Assembly (NCBI GenBank): GCA_029268145.1
Contig: JAJUHA010000018.1
Span: 1-41,096 of the forward strand
Source of the DNA: Sphingomonadaceae bacterium
GTDB lineage: Bacteria > Pseudomonadota > Alphaproteobacteria > Sphingomonadales > Sphingomonadaceae
Direction of reading: 5' to 3'
DNA: 41,096 nucleotides
Shown: piece after piece, positions 1 to 8,766 of the stretch
How the letters are laid out: each line of letters begins with the position of its first letter
Numbering within the stretch: position 1 is the first letter of the stretch
The notes under the pieces: model-generated
The model's database searches: none
What the model was told of the DNA's origin: nothing
What the model saw: the letters and a program-made list of their open reading frames with translations, nothing else
Made by a program: the position numbers and the translations under genes

Positions 1-257
1 GCATCGGCGGCGAGCGCGCGCAGCAGCGGCTGGGCCGGCGGCGCCTCGCCGCGGGCGAGCCCGGCCAGCCGCTCGCGCCACCAGGCCAGGCGGATCTCGG
101 CCAGCAGCGGCTCGGCAAGGGTCGCGACCACCCGCTCGAGCTCGAGATCGAGCGCGAGCACGGCGGCAACGGGCGCCCGAAGCGCGGCCGGCGCCCACAG
201 CAGCGCCAGCCACTGCTCGCGATCGGCAGCGCGCAGCAGGCCGAGGGCATCCTCCAT
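1..257 (-). CDS. squalene/phytoene synthase family protein, N-terminal fragment
   Basis: The minus strand is open from an ATG at 257 to the window edge, giving 85 codons with no stop. The translation begins MEDALGLLRAADREQWLALL and contains the segment AEIRLAWWRERL. That E-[IM]-R-L-x-W-W-R/H pattern is typical of the N-terminal part of squalene/phytoene synthase-like proteins, a family that includes NDUFAF6-like members. These join isoprenyl diphosphates or, in the short alphaproteobacterial members, have no assigned reaction. The Asp-rich catalytic motifs would lie beyond the edge, so activity cannot be judged. The gene is divergent from the sugar transporter that starts at 372. Family assignment rests on a short segment. 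Confidence 0.6.
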   Translation of the reverse strand, partial: MEDALGLLRAADREQWLALLWAPAALRAPVAAVLALDLELERVVATLAEPLLAEIRLAWWRERLAGLARGEAPPAQPLLRALAAD

Positions 258-278
258 GGCGTCCGCTTTCGGCGGGAA

Positions 279-294
279 GCGCATTCGTATGCAA
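279..294. promoter_or_regulatory. probable LacI-family operator upstream of the MFS/halogenase operon
   Basis: GCGCATTCGTATGCAA matches 13 of 16 positions of the perfect palindrome at 5912-5927 (GCGCATACGTATGCGC) beside the lacI gene. It lies about 78 bases upstream of the GTG start of the sugar transporter and 22 bases upstream of the start of the divergent gene ending at 1. The match places the transporter-halogenase pair in the same regulon as the maltodextrin operon. Binding is inferred. Confidence 0.55.
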
Positions 295-371
295 GGCCCG
301 CCTGGCTGGGGCGCCGCCCTTGCCTCGCCCCCGCGCTTTCGGCCACCCTGAGGCCAGCCGAGGGAGGATGC

Positions 372-1637
372 GTGGCCGCAACGGGTGTCGCAGCGGGCGA
401 GAGGGCCGGGACCGAAGCGGGCGGGCACGTCGACGCGCCCGATCTCCGGCTGTTCGTCTTCGCCCTCTTCTTCCTGTTCGGCGGGATCACCAGCCTCAAC
501 GACGTGCTGATCCCCCGCCTCAAGGCGCAGTTCACCCTTGGCTATGCCGAGGCGATGCTGGTGCAGACCGCCTTCTTCCTCGCCTATTTCCTGGTCTCGC
601 TGCCGGCGGCGCGGGTGGTGCAGCGCGTCGGCTACATGGCGACCGCAGCGCTCGGGCTGGTCACCATGGCGGCCGGCTGTCTCCTCTTCTGGCCGGCAGC
701 GGCCTCGCACGCCTTCCCGGCCTTCCTTGCCGCCCTCTTCGTGCTGGCAGCCGGCATCACCACGGTGCAGGTGGTGGCCAACCCGCTCATCTCGCTCCTC
801 GGCCCGGCGCGGACCGCACACAGCCGGCTGACCTTCGCCCAGGCCTTCAATTCGCTCGGCACCACCATCTTCCCCTATGTCGGAGCGCTCCTCATCCTCG
901 AGGGGCTGGCCGGTGACGCCAATGCCGTGCCGCACAGCTACATGGGGCTTGCCGTCCTCATCCTCCTGCTCGCCGGCCTGGTCTTTGCCCGGCGCGGCCG
1001 GCTGCCGCACGCCGCGCCCGCCGTGCTGCCGCCGGTCACCCGCTCCTTCGACCTGCTGCGCCAGACGCGCTTCGGCTGGGGGGCGCTGTGCATCTTCCTC
1101 TATGTCGGCGCCGAGGTCGCGATCGGCTCCCTCATCGTCGGCTGGCTGATGGAAGCCGACGTGATGGGCCTCGGCGAGGGCGAGGCCGGGCGGCTCATCT
1201 CGGTCTACTGGGGCTGCGCCATGGTCGGGCGCTTCCTCGGCGCCGGGCTGCTGCGGCTGGTCTCGCCGGGCAGGGTGCTCGCCGGCGCGGCGACGCTCGC
1301 GCTCGCCCTGCTGGGGCTCGCCGGGCTGCTCGATGGGCCGGCGGCGGGCTGGGCGCTCCTGCTCGTGGGGCTGGCCAATTCCATCATGTTCCCCACCATC
1401 TTCACGCTGGCGAGCGAGGATCTGGGGCCCCGCCACGCCGAAGGCTCGGGCCTCATCTGCGTCGCCATCGTCGGCGGTGCGGTGGTCCCGCCGCTTGCCG
1501 GGCTCGTCGCCGATGCGGCGGGCCTGCGGCTGGCCTTCGCCGTGCCGGCGGCCTGCTATGCCGTCATCCTCGCCTTCGGGCTGGCGGCCGCCGGCTGGGC
1601 GGCGCAGCGGGCCCGCGTGCCCGCGGCCGCCCGATGA
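372..1637 (+). CDS. FucP/GluP-type sugar:proton symporter (MFS, FHS family)
   Basis: This 421-aa protein has about twelve hydrophobic segments. Its N-terminal segment around residues 35-60, with SLNDVLIPRLKAQFTL followed by an F-F-L-A-Y-F helix, is characteristic of glucose/galactose/fucose symporters of the FHS family, which import a monosaccharide across the inner membrane. The GTG start at 372 is chosen because AGGGAGG lies four bases upstream (361-367); the ATG at 368 is out of frame. The stop overlaps the next gene's start (ATGA), so the two are translationally coupled. With the exported GH97 enzyme of the neighbouring operon, the likely substrate is glucose released in the periplasm, but the substrate is inferred. 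Confidence 0.88.
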   Translation: MAATGVAAGERAGTEAGGHVDAPDLRLFVFALFFLFGGITSLNDVLIPRLKAQFTLGYAEAMLVQTAFFLAYFLVSLPAARVVQRVGYMATAALGLVTMAAGCLLFWPAAASHAFPAFLAALFVLAAGITTVQVVANPLISLLGPARTAHSRLTFAQAFNSLGTTIFPYVGALLILEGLAGDANAVPHSYMGLAVLILLLAGLVFARRGRLPHAAPAVLPPVTRSFDLLRQTRFGWGALCIFLYVGAEVAIGSLIVGWLMEADVMGLGEGEAGRLISVYWGCAMVGRFLGAGLLRLVSPGRVLAGAATLALALLGLAGLLDGPAAGWALLLVGLANSIMFPTIFTLASEDLGPRHAEGSGLICVAIVGGAVVPPLAGLVADAAGLRLAFAVPAACYAVILAFGLAAAGWAAQRARVPAAAR

Positions 1638-3154
1638 GCGCGCGCCCGCTGCGCGCGCTCCTCGTGGTCGGCGGCGGCGCGGCCGGGTGGATGGCGGCCG
1701 CTGCCATCAAGACCGCCGCCCCGGCGCTTGCCGTGGCGCTCGTCGAGAGCGAGGAGATCGGGATCGTCGGTGTCGGCGAGGCCACCATCCCGCCCATCCG
1801 CCAGTTCAACCGCCAGCTCGGGATCGGCGAGGCCGAGTTCGTCCGCGCCACCATGGGCAGCTTCAAGCTCGGCATCCGCTTCCTCGACTGGAGCAGGCCG
1901 GGCGCGGCCTATTTCCACCCCTTCGGCAGCTTCGGAGTCGATTTCGATCCCGTGCCGCTCCACCACTGGTGGCTGAAGCTGAAGGCGGCGGGCGCCGACG
2001 TCGGCTCGTTCGACGACCATGCCATGGCCTGGGGCGCCGCCAGCCGCGGGCGCTTCGCCCCGGCCATCCCCGACCCGCGGCGGATCCAGTCCACCCTCGA
2101 CCATGCCTATCATTTCGACGCGTTCCTCTATGCCGCGCTGCTCCGCCGGGTGGCCGAGGCGCGCGGCGTGACCCGCCACGAGGGGCGCGTGGTGCAGGTG
2201 GAGCGCGACGGCGAAGGCGGCGACCTCGTCGCCGTGGTGCTCGCCGACGGCCGGCGCCTTGCCGCCGACCTGTTCGTCGATGCCTCGGGCTTCCGCAGCC
2301 TGCTGCTCGGCGAGACGCTCGGCGAGCCCTTCGCCGACTGGAGCCACTGGCTGCCGTGCGACCGGGCCTGGGCCGTGCCCAGCGCCAATGCCGGGCCGAT
2401 CGCGCCCTACACCCGCTCGACCGCGCGCACGGCGGGCTGGCAGTGGACCATCCCGCTCCAGCACCGCACAGGAAACGGGCTCGTCTTCGCCAGCGCCTTC
2501 CTCGGCGAGGAGGCGGCGCGCGACGAGCTGCTGGCGAACCTCCCGGGCGCCCCGCTCGCCGAGCCGCGGCTGCTGCGCTTCCGGACCGGGCGGCGGGTGC
2601 GGAGCTGGGTGCACAATGTCGTCGCCGTCGGGCTCGCGGCCGGCTTCATGGAGCCGCTCGAATCGACCTCGATCCACCTCGTCCAGACCGCGGTGACGCG
2701 GCTTCTGGCGCTTTTGCCCGACCGCGACGGCATGGCGGTGCCGCGCGCCGAATACAACCGGATCACCGCCGAGGAATGGGAGCGGATCCGCGACTTCCTC
2801 CTGCTCCACTATCATCTGAACGCCCGCGAGGGCGAGATGTGGCGGATGTGCGCCCACTCCGCCCTGCCCGAGGGGCTGGCCTGGAAGCTGGAGCAGTGGC
2901 GGGAGACCGGCCGGCTGGTCTCCTTCGGCTACGAGCTGTTCCAGAACCCGAGCTGGCTTGCCGTCCACATGGGGCAGGGCGCGCCGCCGAAGCGCTGGGA
3001 CGCACTCGCCGAACAGCGGCCCCATGTGCCGGCAGCCGAACGGCTGGCGGGCCTGCGGCGGGTGATCGCCGAGGCGGCCGAGGCGATGCCGCTCCACGCG
3101 GAGTTCATCTCCGCCAACGGGATGGCGGGGACGGCGGCACCCGCCGCCGCCTGA
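1634..3154 (+). CDS. flavin-dependent tryptophan halogenase family protein (paralogue 1)
   Basis: This 506-aa protein is of usual length for PrnA-like FADH2-dependent halogenases. The FAD-binding GGGAAGW is at residues 13-19. A lysine at about 78 (SFKLGIRF) sits where PrnA has the catalytic lysine. The WxWxIP signature reads WQWTIP at 269-274, and E-P-L-E-S-T-S at 340-346 contains the conserved glutamate. No flavin reductase gene is nearby. The ATG at 1634 overlaps the transporter stop. Homologues are commonly found in TonB-receptor/saccharide operons of Caulobacter, Xanthomonas and sphingomonads, where their substrate is unknown; tryptophan is not implied. A second halogenase of exactly the same length lies at 8805-10325. 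Confidence 0.9.
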   Translation: MSARPLRALLVVGGGAAGWMAAAAIKTAAPALAVALVESEEIGIVGVGEATIPPIRQFNRQLGIGEAEFVRATMGSFKLGIRFLDWSRPGAAYFHPFGSFGVDFDPVPLHHWWLKLKAAGADVGSFDDHAMAWGAASRGRFAPAIPDPRRIQSTLDHAYHFDAFLYAALLRRVAEARGVTRHEGRVVQVERDGEGGDLVAVVLADGRRLAADLFVDASGFRSLLLGETLGEPFADWSHWLPCDRAWAVPSANAGPIAPYTRSTARTAGWQWTIPLQHRTGNGLVFASAFLGEEAARDELLANLPGAPLAEPRLLRFRTGRRVRSWVHNVVAVGLAAGFMEPLESTSIHLVQTAVTRLLALLPDRDGMAVPRAEYNRITAEEWERIRDFLLLHYHLNAREGEMWRMCAHSALPEGLAWKLEQWRETGRLVSFGYELFQNPSWLAVHMGQGAPPKRWDALAEQRPHVPAAERLAGLRRVIAEAAEAMPLHAEFISANGMAGTAAPAAA

Positions 3155-3177
3155 GACCAGCCGCCGCCTGAGACCGG
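3144..3177. repeat. 17-bp tandem duplication carrying a halogenase stop codon
   Basis: The unit CCGCCGCCTGAGACCAG (3144-3160) is followed directly by a 16/17 copy (3161-3177). The TGA stop of the first halogenase (3152-3154) lies in the first copy and is duplicated in the second. It looks like a recent replication-slippage event in the gap between two convergent genes. The remaining bases to 3198 are GC-rich with no convincing terminator. Confidence 0.6.
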
Positions 3178-3198
3178 CCCCGGGACCGGCCCGCCGGC

Positions 3199-4692
3199 TC
3201 AGCGCGCCGCGGGCTCGGGCACCCGCAGCATGGCAAGCGCGGCGGCCACCAGCACGGCGGCGGCGATCGCCATTGTCCAGCGCGGTTCGCCGGGAAAGGC
3301 GAGCCGCATGAGCGAGCCCATGACCGAGGAGACCATGAGCTGGGGGAGCACGATGAAGATGTTGAACAGGCCCATGTAGGTGCCGAGCCGGGCCTGCGGC
3401 AGCACCGAGGCGAGGATGGCATAGGGCATGGTGAGGATCGAGGCCCAGGCGAGGCCGACCGGGACCATGGCGGCCAGCAGCAGCTCGGGCGTGCGGGCGA
3501 GGAAGACGAGGAGGAAGCCGACGGCGCCGGCGGCAAGCCCTGCCATGTGGGTCGCGCGCATGCCGAACCGGGCGGCCAGGGCGGGCAGGAGGAAGGCGGC
3601 AAGGGCGGCAACGCCATTGTAGACGGCGAACATCACGCCGACCCAGTCGGCTCCGTCATTGTAGGCCGGAGATGCCGGATCGGTTGCTCCGAAAACCTGT
3701 GACGTGACCACGGGGGTCATGTAGATCCACATGATGAAGAGCGCGGTCCAGGTGAAGACCTGGGCCAGCGCGAGCCGCGCCATGGGCAGCGGCATGGCGT
3801 GGAGGTCGGAGACGAGGCGCGGCAGCACGCCGCCGCTTTCCCCCCGCATGGCGAGCCGGCGGGTCCAGGCCTGGGCCGCGCCGAAGGCGAGGAGGGCCCC
3901 GCCGAGGATGAGGACCGGCCGGTCGAGCGCGAGCGTCTCGACGGCGAGGATGACGAGCGCGCCGGAAGCCGCCCACCAGAAGCCATGTTCGGGCCGGGCC
4001 AGCGGGGCGTCGGGGTCGGCGACGGCGGCGTCGCCGTCGAAGGCGCGCAGCTCCTCTGGCGCATATTCGCGCGTGGTCAGCACCGTCCAGAGCACGGCAA
4101 CCAGAATGGCAGCCGCGCCGATGGCGAAGCTGAGCCTGACCGAGGGCGGGACGCCGCCGCCGGGCGCGGTGTTGGGCACGCCGAGGAGGTTGGCGAGCAG
4201 GAAGGGGGTGAGCGAGGCGGCGACCGCGCCGGCACCGATGAAGGCGGTCTGGAAGGCGTAGCCGGCGGTGCGCTGGCGCGCCGGGAGCATGTCGCCGACG
4301 AAGGCGCGGAAGGGTTCCATCGCGGTGTTGAGCGAGGCGTCGAGGATCCACAGCATGCCGGCGGCGAACCACAGCGCCGGCGCGTTGGGCATGGCGAGCA
4401 GCGCGAGGCTCGCGAGGACGGCGCCGGCAAGGAAGAAGGGGCGGCGGCGGCCGAGCCGGGTCCAGCTGCGGTCGGACCAGTGGCCGACGAGGGGCTGGAC
4501 GAGGAGGCCGGTCACGGGCCCCGCGACCCAGAGCAGGGCGAGGCTCTCGATGTCGGTGCCGAGCGACTGGAAGATGCGGCTGACATTGGCGTTCTGGAGG
4601 GCGAAGCCGACCTGGATGCCGAAGAAGCCGAAGGACAGGTTGAACAGGCCCGCCATGGACATGGCCGGACGTTCGGCGCGTTGCTGCAGCAT
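3199..4692 (-). CDS. maltose/maltooligosaccharide MFS transporter (SLC45/GPH type, MalY-like)
   Basis: This 497-aa polytopic protein begins MLQQRAERPAMSMAGLFNLS. The loop D-R-S-W-T-R-L-G-R-R-R-P-F-F near residues 73-86 is the hallmark of SLC45/GPH-type disaccharide carriers. The Caulobacter MalY maltose carrier is of this kind and sits in an equivalent maltose locus. The expected role is import of maltose or short maltodextrins from periplasm to cytosol. GGGAGAGAGGG directly precedes the ATG. It lies 56 bases downstream of lacI on the same strand, so the two are probably co-transcribed. The substrate is inferred from family and from the surrounding amylolytic genes. Confidence 0.87.
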   Translation of the reverse strand: MLQQRAERPAMSMAGLFNLSFGFFGIQVGFALQNANVSRIFQSLGTDIESLALLWVAGPVTGLLVQPLVGHWSDRSWTRLGRRRPFFLAGAVLASLALLAMPNAPALWFAAGMLWILDASLNTAMEPFRAFVGDMLPARQRTAGYAFQTAFIGAGAVAASLTPFLLANLLGVPNTAPGGGVPPSVRLSFAIGAAAILVAVLWTVLTTREYAPEELRAFDGDAAVADPDAPLARPEHGFWWAASGALVILAVETLALDRPVLILGGALLAFGAAQAWTRRLAMRGESGGVLPRLVSDLHAMPLPMARLALAQVFTWTALFIMWIYMTPVVTSQVFGATDPASPAYNDGADWVGVMFAVYNGVAALAAFLLPALAARFGMRATHMAGLAAGAVGFLLVFLARTPELLLAAMVPVGLAWASILTMPYAILASVLPQARLGTYMGLFNIFIVLPQLMVSSVMGSLMRLAFPGEPRWTMAIAAAVLVAAALAMLRVPEPAAR

Positions 4693-4748
4693 CCCTCTCT
4701 CCCTCGCGCGCGAGGCTGCGGGGGCGTCAGGCGATTCTCAAGCCCCCG

Positions 4749-5888
4749 TCAGGCCGGCGCTCCGGCCCCGCAGGAGCGGCGGACGACGAGCCGCACCGGG
4801 AGGATGGCGCTCGCGGCCGGCGCCCCCCGGATGGAGGCCAGGAGCGCCTCGACGAGCAGCCGGCCGGCGTGCGCCGTGTCCTGGGCGAGCGTGGTGAGCG
4901 CGGGGCTCGCGAGCGCTGCGGCGGGGATGTCGTCGAAGCCGACGAGGGCGACATCCTCCGGCACGCGAAGGCCGGCGCGGGCCAGCGCCCGCAGCGCGCC
5001 GAGCGCGAGCAGGTCGCTTGCGGCGAACAGCGCGTCGAACGGCCGGCCGGTGGCAAGCAGCGCCTCGGCCGCGCGCTCGCCTTCGGCCTCGCTCGAGATG
5101 GCGGGAATGACGCGGGCGGGATCGACCGGGGCGCCGGCCGCGGCGAGGGCCTCGGCGAGCCCGGCGAAGCGGTCGCGGAACTCGGGATAATGGTCGGTCG
5201 GGTCGCCGAGGAAGGCGACCCGCCGGCGGCCGAGGCCGAGCAGGTGGCGGGCGGCGATCGCTCCGCCGCCGCGGTTGTCGCTGCCGACGGTGGTGCCGCC
5301 CTCGCCCGGCTCGACCTGGCCCCAGCGCACGAACGGCGTGCCGGAGGCGACCAGGGCCGCGAGACGGTCGCGGTAGAGGGCATAGTCGCCGTAGCCGAGC
5401 AGGATGAGGCCATCGGCGCGGCGCTGGTCCTCGTAATCGAGGTGCCAGTCGTCGGAGAGCTGCTGGAAGGAGACGAGAAGGTCGCGGCCGTGGTTGGCGG
5501 CGGCGCGGGTGATCGAGCCGAGGAGGCCGAGGAAGAAGGGGTTGATGTGGCTGTCGTCGGCGGTCTCGTCCTCGAACAGGAGCAGGGCGAGCGTGTCGGT
5601 CTGGCCCTTCCGGAGCGTCGAGGCGTTCTTGGCGACCCGGTAGTTGAGCTGGCGGGCGATGGCGAGGATGCGGCCGCGCGTCGCCTCGGAGACCATCGGG
5701 CTGCCAGACAGCGCGCGGCTCACGGTCGGCTGGGAGACGCCGGCGAGGAAGGCGATGTCGAACGAGGTGGCGCGGCCGCGCAGCCGCGCGCCCGTCCCCG
5801 GGTCGACCGGCTCGCCGCGCGCCGGTGCATGCCCTTCCCCGCCCGCATCGGGGCGTTGCCTTGTTGCCACAGCCACGCCCTCCCTCAT
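4749..5888 (-). CDS. LacI-family transcriptional regulator of the maltodextrin region
   Basis: This 379-aa protein has a LacI helix-turn-helix (AFLAGVSQPTVSRALSGSP, about residues 46-64) followed by a hinge and a periplasmic-binding-protein-like sensor domain with the usual V-G-F-D-D-I-P-A segment near the C-terminus. LacI proteins normally start a few residues before the helix-turn-helix. Here about 38 extra residues precede it if the ATG at 5888 is used. A GTG at 5870 has AGGGAGGG upstream (it falls within codons 2-4 of the longer form) and may be the true start. The gene is divergent from the TonB receptor, with a perfect palindrome between them. The inducer is probably a maltodextrin, by context. 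Confidence 0.9.
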   Translation of the reverse strand: MREGVAVATRQRPDAGGEGHAPARGEPVDPGTGARLRGRATSFDIAFLAGVSQPTVSRALSGSPMVSEATRGRILAIARQLNYRVAKNASTLRKGQTDTLALLLFEDETADDSHINPFFLGLLGSITRAAANHGRDLLVSFQQLSDDWHLDYEDQRRADGLILLGYGDYALYRDRLAALVASGTPFVRWGQVEPGEGGTTVGSDNRGGGAIAARHLLGLGRRRVAFLGDPTDHYPEFRDRFAGLAEALAAAGAPVDPARVIPAISSEAEGERAAEALLATGRPFDALFAASDLLALGALRALARAGLRVPEDVALVGFDDIPAAALASPALTTLAQDTAHAGRLLVEALLASIRGAPAASAILPVRLVVRRSCGAGAPA

Positions 5889-5910
5889 CAGCGTGTCGCT
5901 GCCCTTGCCC

Positions 5911-5928
5911 CGCGCATACGTATGCGCG
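5911..5928. promoter_or_regulatory. perfect 18-bp palindrome, probable LacI operator
   Basis: CGCGCATACGTATGCGCG is a perfect inverted repeat with the central CG typical of LacI-family operators. It lies 23 bases upstream of the lacI ATG at 5888 and 110 bases upstream of the receptor gene, so it can control both divergent transcripts. A 13/16 match recurs at 279-294. I see no convincing -35/-10 pair in the 150-base gap, which otherwise holds only a GGAGG ribosome-binding site at 6024-6028. Confidence 0.72.
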
Positions 5929-6038
5929 TGACTTGAGCGTGAAGCGCGCCTCGCCGCAGGATGTCAACGGCACAACAGATGACGGCGGCAACCCGGTGGC
6001 CCGGGTGCGACAGCATGTCTCGCGGAGGAAGAGCGATC

Positions 6039-8738
6039 ATGGCGAAGTGGAACGCGCGCACGCGGCTGGCGCTGGGGGTTTCGGTGTCCGGCCTTGCCGG
6101 CATGGCGCACGCGCCCGCGCTGGCCCAGGCGCCCGCCGCGGTCGACACCGGCGAGACGATCGTGGTGACCGGCTACCGGGCCGCGCTCCAGTCGAGCATC
6201 AGCACCAAGCGCCTGTCCGACCTCCTCGTCGAGAGCGTGACGGCCGAGGACATCGCCAAGCTCCCCGACCAGTCGATCGCGGACGCGATCTCGCGGCTGC
6301 CCGGCCTCACCACCCAGCGGCTCGACGGCCGGGCCCAGGTCATCTCGATCCGCGGTCTCGGCCCCGACTTCTCGACGACGCTGTTCAACGGCCGCGAGCA
6401 GGTGACGACCAACGACAACCGCGGCGTCGAGTTCGACCAGTATCCCGCCGAGGTCATCAACACGGTCAATGTCTACAAGACGCCCGATGCCACGCTCATC
6501 GGCGCCGGGCTTGCCGGCACGGTCGACCTGCGCTCGATCCGGCCGCTCTCCTACGGCAAGGAGGTGATCGGGGTCTCCGCCCGGGGCGAATGGCTCGACT
6601 CCGGCAAGATCAACCCGGACGCGAAGACGCTGGGCTACCGCGTCACCGGCAACATCGTCCGGACCTTCGCCGAGGACCGCCTAGGCGTCTCGCTCGCGGT
6701 CGCCCACCTCGTCTCGCCCACCCAGAACAGGGACTTCCGCGCCTGGGGCTATCCGCAGACCGGGGCGGGCGACTTCATCATCGGCGGCTCGCAGGTCTTC
6801 GCCACCTCGACCGAGCTCCAGCGCACCGCCGTCGTCGGCACCATCGAGTATCAGCCGACCGAGGCGTTCCAGACCGCGATCGACATCTACTGGTCGGACT
6901 TCCGCGACGAGCAGGTGAAGCGCGGGGTGGAGCTGCCGCTGTTCTGGTCGGGCGCGGTGCTCCAGCCGGGGGCGACGATCGAGGACGGCGCGGTGACGGC
7001 GGGCCAGTTCAACGGCGTCGAGACGGTCGTCAACAACCATGTGTTCCAGAAGGATGCCGACCTGTTCTCGGCGGGCTGGAACGCGAGCTTCGGCGACGGC
7101 CCGATCCGCGCCACCCTCGACCTCTCCTACGCGCGGGTGAACCGGACCGAGCTCGTCCTCGAGACCAACGCCGGCACCGGGCGGGGGCCGCTCGGCGCGC
7201 GGGACAATGTCGCCTTCGCGCTCACCGGGAGCGGCGCCGAGTTCCAGACCACGCTCGACTATGGCAATTATGATCTCATCCAGCTCACCAGCCCCAATGG
7301 CTGGGGCGGGGACATCGTGCCCGGCGGGCAGGACGGCTATTCGAACACCCGCAGCATCCGCGACCAGCTCTGGCAGCTCCGCGCCGAGGCCGAGAAGGAG
7401 TTCGACAGCCCCATCTTCCGCTCGCTGCAGTTCGGCCTCAACACCACGCTCCGCGACAAGCGGCTGACGCCGGACGAGTTCTTCCTGTCGCTCCGGGCCA
7501 ATGTGACCGGCACCGAGAGCCTCGCCGTGCCGGCCGACCGGCGGCTGGGGACGACCGACCTCGGCTTCGTCGGGATCCCCGGCGTCATCGCCTATGACCC
7601 GCGCGCGCTGGTCGCCGACGGGCTCTACAACCTCATCCGCAACCCCAATGCCGACGTGAACACCAAGGCCTGGGACGTCTCCGAGGATGTGCTGACCGGC
7701 TTCCTCAAGGTCAACATCGGCGCCGACACGCGGGCCGGGCGGCTCACCGGCAACATCGGCGTGCAGTTCGTGCAGACCGACCAGCGGTCGAACGGGATCG
7801 CCTCGTCGGGCACGGGGGCGGGCGTCATCAGCACGCCGGTCTCGGACGGCGCCTCCTATTTCTACGCGCTCCCGACCATGAACCTCGCGCTCAGGACCGA
7901 GCGGGACATGGTGTTCCGGCTCTCGGTGGGGCGGCAGCTGGCCCGCGCCCGGCTCGACGACCTCTCGGCCTCGATCAACTTCAGCTACAACCAGGCGCTG
8001 GCCGGCTCGACCGACCTCAACAGCTCGCCCTGGGGCGGCGGCGGCGGCAACCCGGCGCTCAGGCCCTGGATCGCCGACGCCGTGGACGTGGGCGTCGAGA
8101 AATATTTCGGCAATGTCGCCTATGTCGCGCTCAACGGCTTCTACAAGAGCCTCAACACCTACATCTACCAGCAGCGCGTGCTCTACGACTTCACCGGCTT
8201 CCCCATTCCCGGCGGGCCCGAGCCGGCTCTGCGGCAGGGCTTCGTGACCCTGCCCGCCAATGGCGAGGGCGGCAATCTCTACGGCTTCGAGGTCTCGGGC
8301 GCCGTGCCCTTCGGCAACACCGGCTTCGGCATGAACGGCGGCTACAGCTTCACCGAGACCAACATCACGCCCAACCCCGGCAACCCGGCCGAGCCCATTC
8401 CCGGCTTCTCCAAGCATGTCGCCTCGGGCACGGTCTATTACGAGAAGGGCGGCTTCTCGGCGCGCGCCTCGGTGCGCTACCGCTCCACCTTCCTCGGCGA
8501 GCTGACCGGCTTCGGCGGCGGCCGGGAGCGGCGGCTGGCCCAGCCCGAGGTGCTGCTCGACGCCCAGATCGGCTACGCCTTCGCCGGCGGGCCGCTGGAT
8601 GGGCTCTCGGTGGTGGTGCAGGGCTACAACCTCACCAACGAGCCCTTCACCACGACCGACCTTGCCGACGACCGGCTCGTCATCGACAATGAATCGTTCG
8701 GCCGGCGGATCCTGTTCGGAGTGAGCTACCAGTTCTAG
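6039..8738 (+). CDS. TonB-dependent outer-membrane receptor, maltodextrin uptake (MalA-like)
   Basis: This 899-aa receptor takes maltodextrins across the outer membrane using TonB energy. The start at 6039 is preferred over an ATG at 5961 because GGAGG lies ten bases upstream and the protein then begins with a clean signal peptide (MAKWNARTRLALGVSVSGLA, cleavage near A-L-A-Q-A, residue 31). A TonB box ETIVVTGY follows at 39-46. The plug domain spans about 55-165 (LPDQSIADAISRLPG, VISIRGLGPDFS), and a 22-strand barrel ends in the terminal aromatic YQF. It is of the large Caulobacter-type receptor class. It heads the ten-gene operon; substrate assignment comes from the downstream amylolytic enzymes. 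Confidence 0.92.
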   Translation: MAKWNARTRLALGVSVSGLAGMAHAPALAQAPAAVDTGETIVVTGYRAALQSSISTKRLSDLLVESVTAEDIAKLPDQSIADAISRLPGLTTQRLDGRAQVISIRGLGPDFSTTLFNGREQVTTNDNRGVEFDQYPAEVINTVNVYKTPDATLIGAGLAGTVDLRSIRPLSYGKEVIGVSARGEWLDSGKINPDAKTLGYRVTGNIVRTFAEDRLGVSLAVAHLVSPTQNRDFRAWGYPQTGAGDFIIGGSQVFATSTELQRTAVVGTIEYQPTEAFQTAIDIYWSDFRDEQVKRGVELPLFWSGAVLQPGATIEDGAVTAGQFNGVETVVNNHVFQKDADLFSAGWNASFGDGPIRATLDLSYARVNRTELVLETNAGTGRGPLGARDNVAFALTGSGAEFQTTLDYGNYDLIQLTSPNGWGGDIVPGGQDGYSNTRSIRDQLWQLRAEAEKEFDSPIFRSLQFGLNTTLRDKRLTPDEFFLSLRANVTGTESLAVPADRRLGTTDLGFVGIPGVIAYDPRALVADGLYNLIRNPNADVNTKAWDVSEDVLTGFLKVNIGADTRAGRLTGNIGVQFVQTDQRSNGIASSGTGAGVISTPVSDGASYFYALPTMNLALRTERDMVFRLSVGRQLARARLDDLSASINFSYNQALAGSTDLNSSPWGGGGGNPALRPWIADAVDVGVEKYFGNVAYVALNGFYKSLNTYIYQQRVLYDFTGFPIPGGPEPALRQGFVTLPANGEGGNLYGFEVSGAVPFGNTGFGMNGGYSFTETNITPNPGNPAEPIPGFSKHVASGTVYYEKGGFSARASVRYRSTFLGELTGFGGGRERRLAQPEVLLDAQIGYAFAGGPLDGLSVVVQGYNLTNEPFTTTDLADDRLVIDNESFGRRILFGVSYQF

Positions 8739-8744
8739 GCTGCC

Positions 8745-8766
8745 GCTGCCCGCCGTGGCGGGCGGC
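8745..8766 (+). terminator. stem-loop between receptor gene and the rest of the operon
   Basis: GCTGCCCGC (8745-8753), loop CGTG and GCGGGCGGC (8758-8766) form a nine-bp stem including one G-T pair, seven bases after the receptor stop codon. No T-tract follows. It sits in the only sizeable gap (66 bases) in an otherwise overlapping operon. It may act as a partial terminator or as an mRNA 3'-end stabiliser that keeps receptor expression above that of the downstream enzymes. Function is inferred. Confidence 0.45.

Noticed and set aside
1556-3097. A 513-codon open frame on the minus strand
   Set aside because: Antisense to the first halogenase; His/Arg/Gly-rich shadow sequence.
1634-3154. Naming the halogenases as tryptophan 7-halogenases (PrnA)
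   Set aside because: The family motifs are shared by enzymes with other substrates and the sugar-operon context does not support tryptophan, so no gene symbol is given.
5961-6038. Upstream ATG for the maltodextrin receptor
   Set aside because: The extra 26 residues destroy the signal peptide's N-terminal position and have no nearby ribosome-binding site, whereas 6039 has GGAGG at the right distance.
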